From contig OX345638.1 of the NCBI GenBank assembly GCA_947044365.1, positions 194,501 to 258,500 on the forward strand: a DNA stretch of 64,000 nt, written 5' to 3'. The notes beneath the pieces are model-generated. The model did no database searches. It saw nothing but the letters and a program-made list of their open reading frames with translations, and was not told the DNA's origin. Numbering within the stretch: the first letter of the stretch is position 1; each line of letters begins with the position of its first letter. This document shows, one piece after another, positions 12,926-23,759 of this stretch. The position numbers were made by a program, and so were the translations under genes. The DNA comes from Petrosia ficiformis (taxonomy: Eukaryota > Porifera > Demospongiae > Haplosclerida > Petrosiidae).

Positions 12926-14135
12926 CATAGTATAATCTATATAATTAACCTTCGCCTATGTACATGTAAGTGGAGTGGAGGGTTACTGTAATCATAATTA
13001 TTATTTGTGTTAATGCCAAATGTGACCTTTACTTACAAAATAATTTTACTCAAATGATTTCATATGTAGAAGAATAAATTATGTACCTATGATGAACAAT
13101 AGTTCATCTCCATGGATACCAAATGTACTTGGCTTCCTTCACAAAATGGCGGTACACCGCGTGTTTCATGATTTTAAATGCGAAACATATTTTATATTTA
13201 TTATCTGTGTACAGGTTAAAGATGAGTTAGTTGATGCTTACCATGGTAATATCATAGTACAAGGTTTAGTGCTTCAGTGGAATTATATGTAAGACTTTTA
13301 CAATATCAAGATTTCCACTATATTCTTATCTCTATATACATAGATCATTAAGTGATGAACAGATAGAAGCCATAAAGCTTATATTTCAACATCATCGCTT
13401 CACTAAAGATGAGATACAAACTGTTTTAAAACAACTGCCGTCCATATCTTTACCTAATATGGTATGTCTCTCTGTCTGTCCAACATGCGTTCATCTTTCT
13501 TCCTAACCTCTATGCCTGTATATGTCCAACGTGTCCATAGGATACTTCATTGTGTGACAGTCTTGCATATTTCCTGGAAAACGAAGAATTGTATTTAAAA
13601 GTGGGTGTGGTTTAAATTAATTGAAATTTCATTAATTAATTTACTAAATATAGGCGGAATGTACTGAAGAAAGTAGTTTACGACTGAAACGTGCGGTTAG
13701 TAAAAATAATTATCTTTTGCCAATTCTTGCTAATTAAAACACTCGGCCATTTTGTTTAATTAAGATGTTAAAATGGTCCACAGGAAGCTGACAAATTTTT
13801 AATATAATTATAAGCACTTTTGATTCAAATTATTTGCAAGAATTAGCCCATATTTTAATTAAGTCACATGATATGTTATTAAGTCACATGATACGTTTTT
13901 TTTCCTATGAAAGGTTTATGTTGATAACACAACATACCAGTTTGTTCCTCCTAATGGTATAGTTGAAGCACGGAGTGAGAACTTTCCGGCAATATTTCTT
14001 ATATGTTTTGTTACTGTGGTACCTCTCATACTGGCCCTGTTTGCAATCAGCTGGGCCATGTGGAATATGGATCCAGGAAAGGATAGCGTCATATATCGTA
14101 ATACTGATCATGTTGCTAGTATCAAACTAGAATGA
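11516..14135 (+). CDS. ATP6AP2: V-ATPase accessory protein 2 / (pro)renin receptor
   Basis: Type I membrane protein needed for V-ATPase assembly. Exons: 11516-11546, 11602-11657, 11706-11840, 11897-12160, 12237-12284, 12398-12457, 12560-12613, 12688-12753, 12806-12883, 13215-13288, 13344-13461, 13541-13600, 13654-13695, 13914-14135; 435 residues (human 350). The start was chosen because the first two exons splice into a clean signal peptide (MNSRSLIILVCIVGCLATG). Diagnostic text includes VNWPGVNLGNLFSRPLATAL near the N-terminus and the cytoplasmic end WAMWNMDPGKDSVIYR, which parallels human WNMDPGYDSIIYR. One hydrophobic segment (AIFLICFVTVVPLILALFAI) precedes that tail. The sequence LRLKRA sits 5' of the membrane exon where the mammalian protein is cut by furin. 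The extra length lies in the luminal region. Confidence 0.95.
12168..12380. repeat. TG/TATG-rich simple sequence
   Basis: Short (TG)n and TATG runs in two successive ATP6AP2 introns flanking the 48-bp exon at 12237-12284. A (TA)n run lies further along at 12897-12924. Confidence 0.8.
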
Positions 14136-14385
14136 CCAACATGTGTTATAACATTGTTTCTACATACTGTAGAAGTATATTTAGTTATTGTGTGTTTAGA
14201 AATCATTTGGTGATAATTTCAATTGAATAATAAATTAAGTAAGTGTTAATCAATTACAGGCTTAATTAAATACATGAAGGGGCGTGGCATATTTATTAAC
14301 TGAGGGGTGGTGTAACTTCTAAAAGTCTTGCTTTGTTTCTCTCTCTCTCTCTCAAAGATTCTTCAGTACTGGTTAGTTTTTCAAC

Positions 14386-16212
14386 ATGGCATCAAACAAA
14401 GTTGATATGACATTAGGTGAGTCTGACAAGTGGATTCTTTTATAATTAGTTTTTTATAACTTTACAAATTAATTTTATCAGATCAGATTATAGCTCTTGA
14501 TAAGAAAGGTAGAAGAACCAGAGGTAATCGTGGTAGAGGAGGAAGTGTGGGAAGAGGACGTGGTAGAGGAGGAAGTGTAGGTAGAGGACGTGGTAGGGGA
14601 AGAGGTCAGCAAACAACTGGAAATACTGGAAGGAGTCCAGGAGGATTAACAGGAAGAGGGCGTGGTAGAGGGATGAGACGTGGCCGAGGGAGGGGAGTCT
14701 TTCAAGTTAGTTATAAGTTTATGTGGGTGTGATCAGTGGTAACTATGGTTACTACATCTGTGTGCTAGTACATGCATTGTTCTAAGATATTGTAACTATG
14801 GTTACTAGATCTAAGTGACTTATTATGTGTATCCGTGGTTATACTGTTTTTTATAACAGAGAGGAGGATCTTTACACACAATACAAACTGGACAGCGACA
14901 AACTGCTCAACAAAATAGAAGAACAGCGCGTGATACTTCTTTTGATAGCCGAAGAAATATACCAGTTAGTACTAGAATATAGAACTTGTTAAACTGGTAT
15001 ATATATTCACTACCTAATTAAGAATATCACACGAGGAAGTCAAGCTAATAGGAGAGGTCGGGGACAAGGGAGAAGAGGTTTAGTGAGACCAACATTGACC
15101 TCTCAACCTGGAAGAGGAATGGGAAGAGGAGTTAGGGGGCGTGGAAGAGGAGGTGTCAGGGGACGTAGTCAAGGTCTAACTTTATCTACAAGGTATATTC
15201 ATTTACTAGTGGTTACTAAAATAATGAGTAATTGATACTGTAGCTTATTATGACTTTGTGTACTGTGTGGGTTCAAACCGTTCAATCACTATGTTAACAT
15301 CAATATATAGAAGTGACCGAAGCTTTATCTGCACGTTTCCATAGTAACTATTCATGAATTTATAATAAGCTCAGTTTCAATTTAATGAGATAATTCTATT
15401 TATAATGTAATTAGTAAGCTATATGTAATTATACATGTATAATGATGTGTACTTTAATTAGAGGTATTAACAACAGGAGACAGACCGGTGGATTACAACA
15501 AAGTGCTGCTGCTTCTGTTGCTCGTGCTCGAAGAACACTTCAGGCTCAGAAACAGTTTCAAAGGTAAGGACCTACATTAGACCCAGTATTGAATATTCAA
15601 CTAAATGGCTCGGGATATCAATCATGGGAGATGTTCAATCATTGTAATGAATATCATTATTTTTGTCATTAGCAGGTCCACCTTTCGTGGTCGAAGAGGC
15701 GGGAGAGTTGGTAGAGGTCGTAGAAGAAATGAGAGTTTTACAGTTGATACTCTACATGAGAGAATGCAAGTGTCCGTTTTATCTCCTGTTCAGGTACGAG
15801 ATCAGTTATCCTATCTGTTTATCCATCAATTCACTATTCTTATAATTATTATATTATAGTTTGAACCCGAAGGTGTTGAATTAGCTTATGACTTTGGAGC
15901 AGCACATCATGTAAGTTACATCTTTGTATATCTTTGTGCGTTATGTACTCTTGTCTTAATTGTATATCTTTGTGAATATTTGCATACTACATGTGCATTA
16001 CCTTGTATATCTTTGTGCATTTTTGCATACTACATTCTGTGTATGTACTATGGCTTGTATATTTTTGTACACGTCCTCTTGTATATTCTTGTATATTTCA
16101 ACAGACACAGGTCTCATTGGATAGTCGGTTTACTCCAGCTGGTAGTAGAGGATCAAAATCAATGAGACGTTATATATTACCCAATGGCCGTGCAGTGGAA
16201 TATCAAAATTAA
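14386..16212 (+). CDS. UAP56-binding, RG/RGG-rich mRNA-export adaptor (UIF/ALYREF class)
   Basis: Exons: 14386-14416, 14482-14705, 14860-14964, 15023-15192, 15462-15563, 15676-15793, 15860-15910, 16105-16212; 302 residues. The N-terminus MASNKVDMTLDQIIALD is a UAP56-binding motif as in UIF/FYTTD1 and ALYREF (human versions read DMSLDDIIKLN). The body is packed with RGRGRG and SVGRGRGRG runs typical of RNA-binding export adaptors. There is no RRM, which argues against ALYREF. C-terminal text SLDSRFTPAGSRGSKSMRR loosely resembles the second UAP56 motif at the end of UIF, and DTLHERMQV may be another. I therefore infer an FYTTD1-like adaptor delivering mRNA to NXF1; CHTOP is the alternative. Exon 6 has a tandem TAGCAG acceptor that can add or drop one residue. 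Confidence 0.75.
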
Positions 16213-16432
16213 CATATAACACATAATATATACTTCTCTTCTATAGTTTCAATTCTTTAACTCTTATGACTTCCTCTTACACTACATACAATGTATATAT
16301 AATTATATATGTACATTTGAAACTACTATTTTTAATGTCTATTATATATATCCCTCACTTGTATTTTATGCAGTGGCTAACATTATATAAACAATGTGGT
16401 AAATTGGGGTGTGGTTTGCGGGTGTGGTTAAT

Positions 16433-17006
16433 ATGGCTTGTACTAATAGTATAGCATATCGTTATATGCTCCCATCAATAGCACCTAGAGTAGTAGCTAA
16501 GTCAACAAAAATGGCCTATGAGAATTGGATAGATACAGAAATGTATGATTTAGCTCCACCACCTCTTAAAGGACTTGTATGGATTCTTGGAAAGTGTTAT
16601 AGTCTTCCTCAAGGTATGAACAGTGTATTAGTGGTGATATCATTTTATCATGCTAATAATATAATAATTAATGTTTATAATTATAATATTGTAGATAACG
16701 AGTCATTAGAAGCTGATATAAAGTCAAGAATATGGTTCTCTTATCGTAAAAACTTCAGACAAATTGGCAAGTTTTAAAATATCATGTAACTATTAATTGT
16801 CAATTTCTCAATCTCCTCTCATCTCAGGTGATACCTCTTATAAAAGTGATTCGGGATGGGGGTGCACTTTAAGGTGTGGTCAAATGATGTTAGCACATAC
16901 TCTAATTCTGAGACATATTGGAAGAGGTTAATTAATGATTGTTAATTTAAAGAGATAAGACAACTTCATTAATGATAAAAGTTTCATAATCACATAATTC
17001 AAATGA

Positions 17007-17080
<74 letters not shown>

Positions 17081-17531
17081 CTCCTCTTCTTCCTCCTCTC
17101 CTTCCTCCTCCTCCTCCTCCTCCTCCTCCTCCTCCTCCTCTTCCTCCTCTCCTCTCCTCCTATTCTTCATGTCTAGAATGGAGATATAATTCTAATAATA
17201 GAGATGACAATTATAATAAAGTATGTTAATACTATATTAATATGTATGTACATGTATATGTATTATTTATTAGATATTGAGAATGTTTCTTGATCAGAGA
17301 GATAGTATCTACTCAATACAAATGATTGGTTTGTAAATATACATATACATATGTATATACACTTGTATACATGAAAATCCAATTTAGACATACATGTACA
17401 TATATACATGTACTTATATATACACACATAGATGTATACGTATATACATACACACATACATACCTTTTACATGCGTAAATACACACAGATACATATATGT
17501 ATGTAATTATGTACATACATGTACATACATG

Positions 17532-17564
<33 letters not shown>

Positions 17565-17791
17565 GTACATACATACATGTGTACATATATACATACATAC
17601 ATACACACATACATACATACATACATACATACATGTACATATTTACATACATACATACATACATACACACATACATACATACATGTATATATTTACATAC
17701 ATACATACATATATACATACATACATACATATATGTACATATTTACGTACATACATACATACATACATACATACATACATACATACATACA

Positions 17792-17825
<34 letters not shown>

Positions 17826-18025
17826 CATACATACATACATATATACATACATACGTACATACATACATACATACATACATATATACATACATACGTACAT
17901 ACATACATACATACATACATAATAGTTTTCCATACTTATGTTCATATATTAGCATTACAAGGATCTGATTTCGGTCGAACAGTAGGTCAATGGTTTGGTC
18001 CAAACAATGTGGCTCAGGCTATCAA

Positions 18026-18087
<62 letters not shown>

Positions 18088-20303
18088 TAGTGCTTATTAA
18101 TTATTATTAATTAATTATCAGGAGATTGGTAGTTCATGATCAATGGAGTAAAATAGCAGTGTACATTGCGATGGACATGTTAGTCATTATCGAAGATATG
18201 AGTAAGTATATATATATCTATATTTCTATCTGTCTATCTATCTATTCATAAATAGAGGATCTTTGTCGTAAAAGTCATGGAGTACATAATTCAGTAAATG
18301 TTGAAGTCACTACTGTGGATGGAGAGAAGGTCCATACACCAACTACTCGTGGAGTAAAAGGTTTTCAACTCTCTATATCTGATCCTAGTCTTCCCGGATC
18401 TAAAGAACCTCATCATAAAATGACAGGGACTAAGTCAGTACTATCTACTCAACCTCATAGTAAAACCAAAACTCGTGGAATATCTCTGTCATTTTCACCT
18501 AATAAACTACCAACCCGAGTATCACGTTCATATGATCCAATGGCTGATACCTCACTTATAAATCTAACAATGGAAGACTTTCAGAGACAGTTCAGTGGAG
18601 ATTCAAACCTCCCTAATCCAAAGGAAGAAGAAGAGGAAGTAGATTGTCCATCTTCTCCCTTGTCAACATTTCATCCACTTCTCTTGTTTATTCCTCTTCG
18701 TCTTGGTCAGGAGAAATTCAATATGGAGTACTCAGCTGCTGTAAAGGCTTGCTTCACCTTGCCTCAGTCGGTTGGAATAATTGGAGGTAAACCTAGACAT
18801 GCTCTTTGGTTCGTTGGTTACCATGGTGAGTGTATGTATGTACGTGTGTGTATGTGTATGTATGTATGTATGTATGTATGTATGTATGTATGTATGTATG
18901 TATGTATGATGTATGTACAGTATGTATGTATGTATGTGTGTGTGTGTATATGTATGTACATGTGTATGTATGTATGTATGTATGTATGTATGTATGTATG
19001 TACATTTGTAAATTGTAAGTATGTATGTATGTATATATTATTATACATGTATGTTATGCACATGTGTATTATATAGTTATGGTTATATTATTATCTCATA
19101 GATAATCATTTATTATATTTTGATCCTCACACAACTCAACCATCTGTACAAGTAATGGAGAATGGATGGATCCCCGATGAATCTTATCATTGTGAAAAGG
19201 CAGACAGAATATTAATTAATGAGTTAGACCCCTCTTTAGCACTAGTGAGACCACATGACAACCAAATTAATATATAATTATATTCATAGCTGTTACCATG
19301 GTTACATATTACATAAGGTTGATAATAGCTAGTCATATGACAAAGCAATGATTGTCTGTAATGATATTCATAGCAGGTCTTAAATGTTGGCATTTGATCT
19401 TCAATGTCATTTCTAATAATATTATTAGTAACAAGTATTTGATTGATTCCTAACGGGGTTCTGAAGCATTCAGTACCACTCCACTGCTGATGGTTGTCTG
19501 GTTGACGTAGCTCAGTGGTAAGAATACTGGTAACTGAAGTCAGTGACCCTGGGTTCAATTCCCAGAGACTACCAGCATTTTTCAATTCACTCTTTCAGCC
19601 TTACTAATTAAAATTTAGCATTTAAATATTACTACTAATTTTTACAATAGTATATTAATAATATTTGTGTCTTTCCCACAGGGCTTTTATTGTAAAGATG
19701 AAAAAGATTTAGATGATCTTTGTAGAAGATTACAAACTGTTAGTAATAACAGCTGATAAGAGGACTATGTTATATATACACTACACCTGTCTACACAATG
19801 AAATGACTCTACTACACAATCACATGATAGTACTACATGATCACATGACCATTAATTAATACGGTCTACTTACTAAATAGATCATGTGATCAGCATGTGA
19901 TAGTACTACTTATGAGTGTATTATATATATGTATTATACATGTATCTATTTTACAGGATGTATTATCTAAAATGTCATACATGTTTGAACTAACACAACA
20001 CAGACCATCTTATTGGGGACCACGAGAAGCAAAAAGACAAAGCTGTAAAGAACGTAAGCTAAATGATGAATATGTATGCTGGACATTCATTAGTATTTGA
20101 ATAAGCCACTTGATGTATTTTAATATTGATATGCCAGTTGCCATACACTAAGATATGTTTAATGGTTACCATGGTGATATTATTATATATTAATTACAGC
20201 ATTCATTCTTGTTGAACCAGACAGTGTTGAGAGTGATGAAGGATTTGAACTTGTGGATTGGCCATACCCTACACCGGAACCAGAACAAGGGAATTATATC
20301 TGA
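16433..20303 (+). CDS. ATG4: ATG4 autophagy cysteine protease
   Basis: C54 peptidase that trims and delipidates Atg8/LC3. Exons: 16433-16613, 16695-16766, 16828-16926, 17177-17220, 17274-17328, 17953-18025, 18122-18201, 18256-18825, 19102-19244, 19682-19738, 19957-20053, 20200-20303; 524 residues. The catalytic Cys lies in SDSGWGCTLRCGQM. The Asp-His pair is in LLYFDPHTTQPSVQ. Other ATG4 landmarks are WFSYRKNF, GQWFGPNNVAQAI, LLLFIPLRLG, QSVGIIGGKP, IPDESYHC and ELDPSLALGFYC. Exon 8 holds a roughly 110-residue low-complexity insert absent from ATG4A/B, so the layout is closer to the longer ATG4C/D forms. The C-terminus contains EGFELVDW, a LIR-like motif where ATG4B has FEIL. The second intron appears to use a GC donor. 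A second in-frame ATG at 16409 could add eight residues. Confidence 0.95.
16983..17159. repeat. (TCC/TTCC)n polypyrimidine tract
   Basis: About 175 nt of almost pure pyrimidine on the + strand in ATG4 intron 3, ending close to the acceptor at 17176. It may double as an extreme polypyrimidine tract and could form triplex DNA. Confidence 0.92.
17338..17921. repeat. (TACA)n / TACATG microsatellite block
   Basis: Nearly 600 bp of TACA repeats with TATA, TACG and TACATG variants filling ATG4 intron 5. All long open frames here are repeat artefacts. Confidence 0.95.
18026..18086. repeat. (TG)n microsatellite
   Basis: TG run beginning right at the donor of ATG4 exon 6, so the repeat itself supplies the GTATGTGTG donor. 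Confidence 0.93.
18830..19060. repeat. (TATG)n microsatellite
   Basis: TATG repeats with TACATG interruptions in ATG4 intron 8. Confidence 0.93.
19457..19650 (+). mobile_element. tRNA-derived SINE, copy 1 (ATG4 intron 9)
   Basis: The segment 19491-19577 has a tRNA-like head: A box TAGCTCAGTGGTAAGA, B box GGGTTCAATTCCC, and end segments TGGTTGTCT / AGACTACCA that pair like an acceptor stem. A second copy at 51661-51830 matches not only the head but also the 3' body (ACCAGCATTTTT, then CTCTTTC and GCCTTA). That shared body makes it a SINE rather than a lone tRNA gene. Confidence 0.8.
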
Positions 20304-20394
20304 TCATACCATTATTAATATAAATTATTTTGTTGCAGTGTTTTTGTTTTACTGGTCATTCATTTTTATCATTAAATATTGAAATATAATACTG

Positions 20395-20940
20395 TACATA
20401 ATGTCAATCCATGTACATGTACATAGCGTCAATCCATGTACATGTACTTAGCGTCAATCCATGTACATGTACAAAAACATGAATCCATGTATGTGTACAT
20501 AATGTCAATTCATGTACATGTACATAACATCAACCCATGTACATGTACATAACATCAATATATGTATATGTACATGTACATAACATCAATCCATGTACAT
20601 GTACATAACATCAATCCAAGTACATGTACATAACATCAATCCAAGTACATGTACATAATGTTAACCCATGTACATGTACATAACATCAATATATGTATAT
20701 GTACATGTACATAACATCAATCCATGTACATGTACATAACATCAATCCAAGTACATGTACATTAATCCATGTACATGTACATAACATCAATCCATGTACA
20801 TGTACATATAACGTTAACCCATGTACATGTACATAACATCAATCCAAGTACATGTACATTAATCCATGTACATGTACATAACATCAATCCATGTACGTGT
20901 ACATATAACGTTAAGCCATGTACATGTACATAAAACATGT
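20395..20940. repeat. GTACATGTAC minisatellite
   Basis: About 20 copies of a 24-33 bp unit of the form AACATCAATCCATGTACATG followed by TACAT. Each contains the perfect palindrome ATGTACATGTACAT or a shortened version. It lies between the convergent ATG4 and LAMP-A genes and may be in either 3' UTR. Apart from this array, 20304-21224 holds no gene I can see. Confidence 0.92.
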
Positions 20941-21224
20941 ATACATACTATACATACATCTTTCTCCTCATGTAACAACAAATTGAGGCCATTAATTTTT
21001 AGTTGCCATGGTAATGAAATATTCAATGTTTAATGAAACTATATTTCATATTTATTGTATAAAGCTATTTTTAGAATAATGAAGCAAATAATTATAAAGA
21101 AATATGTGAAATCCAAAAAAATAAGACATATCGTGTCACTCATATGATTATCACATGTTTTCATATTATATCTGCAATATTACGATATTATTTTGAAAAT
21201 TAATTTACTTGGTTTAGTCACGTT

Positions 21225-23531
21225 TTAGGTTAATGGCTCGTACGAGCTCTTTTTACGACTCTTCAAACATACAATAATATAGAAAGCAGTGATAGAAATG
21301 AAAAAGATTCCTAGCCCTCCAGCTACAGCTGTTCCTACAACAATAGCTACTATATCAGACCCTTTCACATCCTGACTGCATCGAGCAGCTATAAATATGT
21401 AACAGTATGATTAATTTTATATTCATTAAAAACACAACTTACAATTCTGATAATCTCCTGAAGTTGCATTACTGAATTCAAATGCTTGTATTTTGAATTC
21501 TGAGATCTTAGCAGACATTGTGAAATAGATAGATTCGCTATTTTCAGTTGAATTTAGAGTGAAGTCAATTTTTTTATTACTTTCACAGTAATAAGACTTT
21601 TTGAAATTGATATCTCCAATTAGTCCCTTACTTCTGGTACCACTTATAAAACCTGTGAAATAAAGTATAGGCAAGTACTCTTTCAGAACTCATCAACTCA
21701 AGACACCAAGCTGACAATATCTGATTAATAATCCCCCATGTCCACTCAAAATAGGTGAAAATATACTTATTTATAGTCAAATTTAGAGCTAAAAAGTTAT
21801 TGTGATCATTAGTACTGCTCTTTAGTGACCTGTCCAAGCTATATGGATATAGACAAATTCTAATTTGCATTTAGTATATACATAATCCTGCTATCAAGAG
21901 GTAGTTAATTTATCTGAGAGGTGGTTGTTCCTGACCTAACACTGACTCTTTGGCAATTTTGTTTCACAAACCTGCTTCTGGTGTGACATCATCAAAAGCC
22001 TCATCAACATCAACAGACAATTCTACTTCACTGATATTCCACCTTCTGTTGTCATAATTCTGAAATAGATACATTAAAATATCACACGCACTTTTAGTAA
22101 GTTAACTATAACTATTACTAAAACCTCTTTTAGTAAGGTATTGTGAGTTAACTATAACTATAACTAAAACCAGCCTAGCCTCTGTTTGCTATGCAACTGG
22201 AAACATCCTCAAATCTTGACAGATAGAGATCTGCCTAACACATAACTAAACTGGTTATGATCTAAAAACACTTACTGCTATAAATGTGTATGTCAAAACA
22301 TATTCTTCGTCATCTCCCCATGTTAATTCTATTGCAGCATGGTCATAGTTATCAATAATAGACTCACTACAGTAACCACTGACATCTGCATTACAATCCA
22401 CTGGAACTGTTGCTGTAGTGCTCTAAAATAGATGAGCAATATAAATATTAATTTCCATTTCATTAACAACTTGTGCTAGATTATTAGTATTATAATGATC
22501 TTATTGTTTCTGCAAGTGTGTGACTAGCGATGAAGTTGCTAATATTAACCAGTTCCCCGGGACTGATGGCTTTACATCCATCCCCTCCGAATGGTGCAGA
22601 CACACAGCTCCCTCCTCATTTTGAGGGTGGAGCTGAGTATACTCATAGGTGAAAAAAGCCTGCACCTAGTGGGGCTTGAACCCACAAACTTTCGAATGCA
22701 GGCCAGCACTTTAACCAATAGGCCACTACTACACTCCCAAGCACCTCACATAAAGCATACAGAACATCATTGCACTGCAATAATCATTAAAACTGACCAT
22801 AGATGTTTATATACAATACAATAACTGGTTTCTGAAACTTGTATAACATACCTCTGTTGTGTTATCAACAGTCTTGTTGTATCCAATTTTAAACTCTGCA
22901 GTGATATTCATTCTCACACACACTACAGAATCAGTACCTGTCCCATTATATAGTATGAACTGACAATTCTGACTGGACCCTAAAGAAAGCACAATACAAT
23001 ATATACATAACCATCCATCATAATATATATATATATATATATATGTGTGTGTCTGTCTATAGTATATTTGTGATGCAAGATTTATTATTATTTATAAAGT
23101 ACAAGCACTCTATCATATTGCTATATTGTCATATATAAACTCACCTAAAACTACTAAAGCTAGGATTACACCCAATACAAGTAGTTTATCCATTATAATA
23201 TATATATATATGTGTGTGTGTGTGTCTATAGTATATTTGTGATGCAAGATTTATTATTATTTATAAAGTACAAGCACTCTATCATATTGCTATATTGTCA
23301 TATTTAAACTCACCTAAAACTACTAAAGCTAGGATTACACCCAATACAAGTAGTTTATCCATTATAATATATATATATATGTGTGTGTGTGTGTCTATAG
23401 TATATTTATGATGCAACATTTATTATTATTTATAAAGTACAAGCACTCTATCATATTGCTATATTGTCATATTTAAACTCACCTAAAACTACTGAAGCTA
23501 GGATTACACCCAATACAAGTAGTTTATCCAT
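21225..23531 (-). CDS. LAMP-like protein A (lysosome-associated membrane glycoprotein family)
   Basis: Exons: first exon one of three near-identical copies (23531-23483, 23362-23314 or 23193-23145), then 22979-22852, 22422-22276, 22059-21972, 21652-21443, 21388-21225; 261 residues. Signal peptide MDKLLVLGVILALVVLG; a single luminal LAMP domain with spaced Cys residues and many N-x-S/T sites; one membrane span (IVAIVVGTAVAGGLGIFFIS region); and a short basic tail ending SSYEPLT, a YxxPhi sorting signal. The SYYC..., KIQAFEF and C-terminal membrane text follow vertebrate LAMP1 (SYKC..., VQAFKV). Such proteins coat the limiting membrane of lysosomes. With only one luminal domain it resembles CD68 more than two-domain LAMP1/2. 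First of four tandem copies sharing intron phases 1-0-0-1-1. Confidence 0.88.
22540..22745 (-). mobile_element. Second type of tRNA-headed SINE-like element (single copy)
   Basis: Read on the minus strand, 22735-22665 gives an A-box-like TGGCCTATTGGTTAAAGTGC and a B box GGGTTCAAGCC, with a paired stem around them. A GC-richer tail follows (CTCCACCCTCAAAATGAGG, then ATGGATGTAAAGCCATCAG). It sits in LAMP-A intron 2 and differs from the SINE at 19.5 and 51.7 kb. Only one copy is in the window, so this is provisional. Confidence 0.5.
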
Positions 23532-23545
23532 GATAACTCAGTGTA
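23022..23545 (-). repeat. Triplicated 169-bp unit carrying the LAMP-A signal-peptide exon
   Basis: Three head-to-tail copies, offset by exactly 169 bp, each holding the complete first coding exon with its ATG (23193, 23362, 23531) and GTGAGT donor. A (TA)n(TG)n tract and about 100 bp of flank complete each unit. The outermost copy differs by one coding change (Ser for Leu in LALVVLG). Confidence 0.93.
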
Positions 23546-23759
23546 TCAAGTATTTGTTTAGTCGCCTTCTCTGCAGAGTGGGAGGGGCTGGCTACTTTGC
23601 AAATAATTATACAATTCAGTACGAAAAATTAACAGATATCGTTTATGTTGTAAGAAAAAAAATTAAAAGATGTGTCATCTGTAACTCACATGATCTTCAA
23701 ATGTCACATGACATGTACTTAATAATAATTATTATATACATTGGTTAATAACTTATATT

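Noticed and set aside
17394..18110. 238-codon YIHTYIHT frame
   Set aside because: TACA microsatellite in an ATG4 intron that merely runs into the real exon 17953-18025.
19491..19577. Functional tRNA gene
   Set aside because: A/B boxes are present, but the fold is imperfect and a second copy at 51.7 kb shares non-tRNA 3' sequence, so a SINE fits better.
19187..19585. 132-codon minus-strand frame across ATG4 intron 9
   Set aside because: Antisense of an ATG4 exon plus the SINE; no family resemblance or codon pattern.
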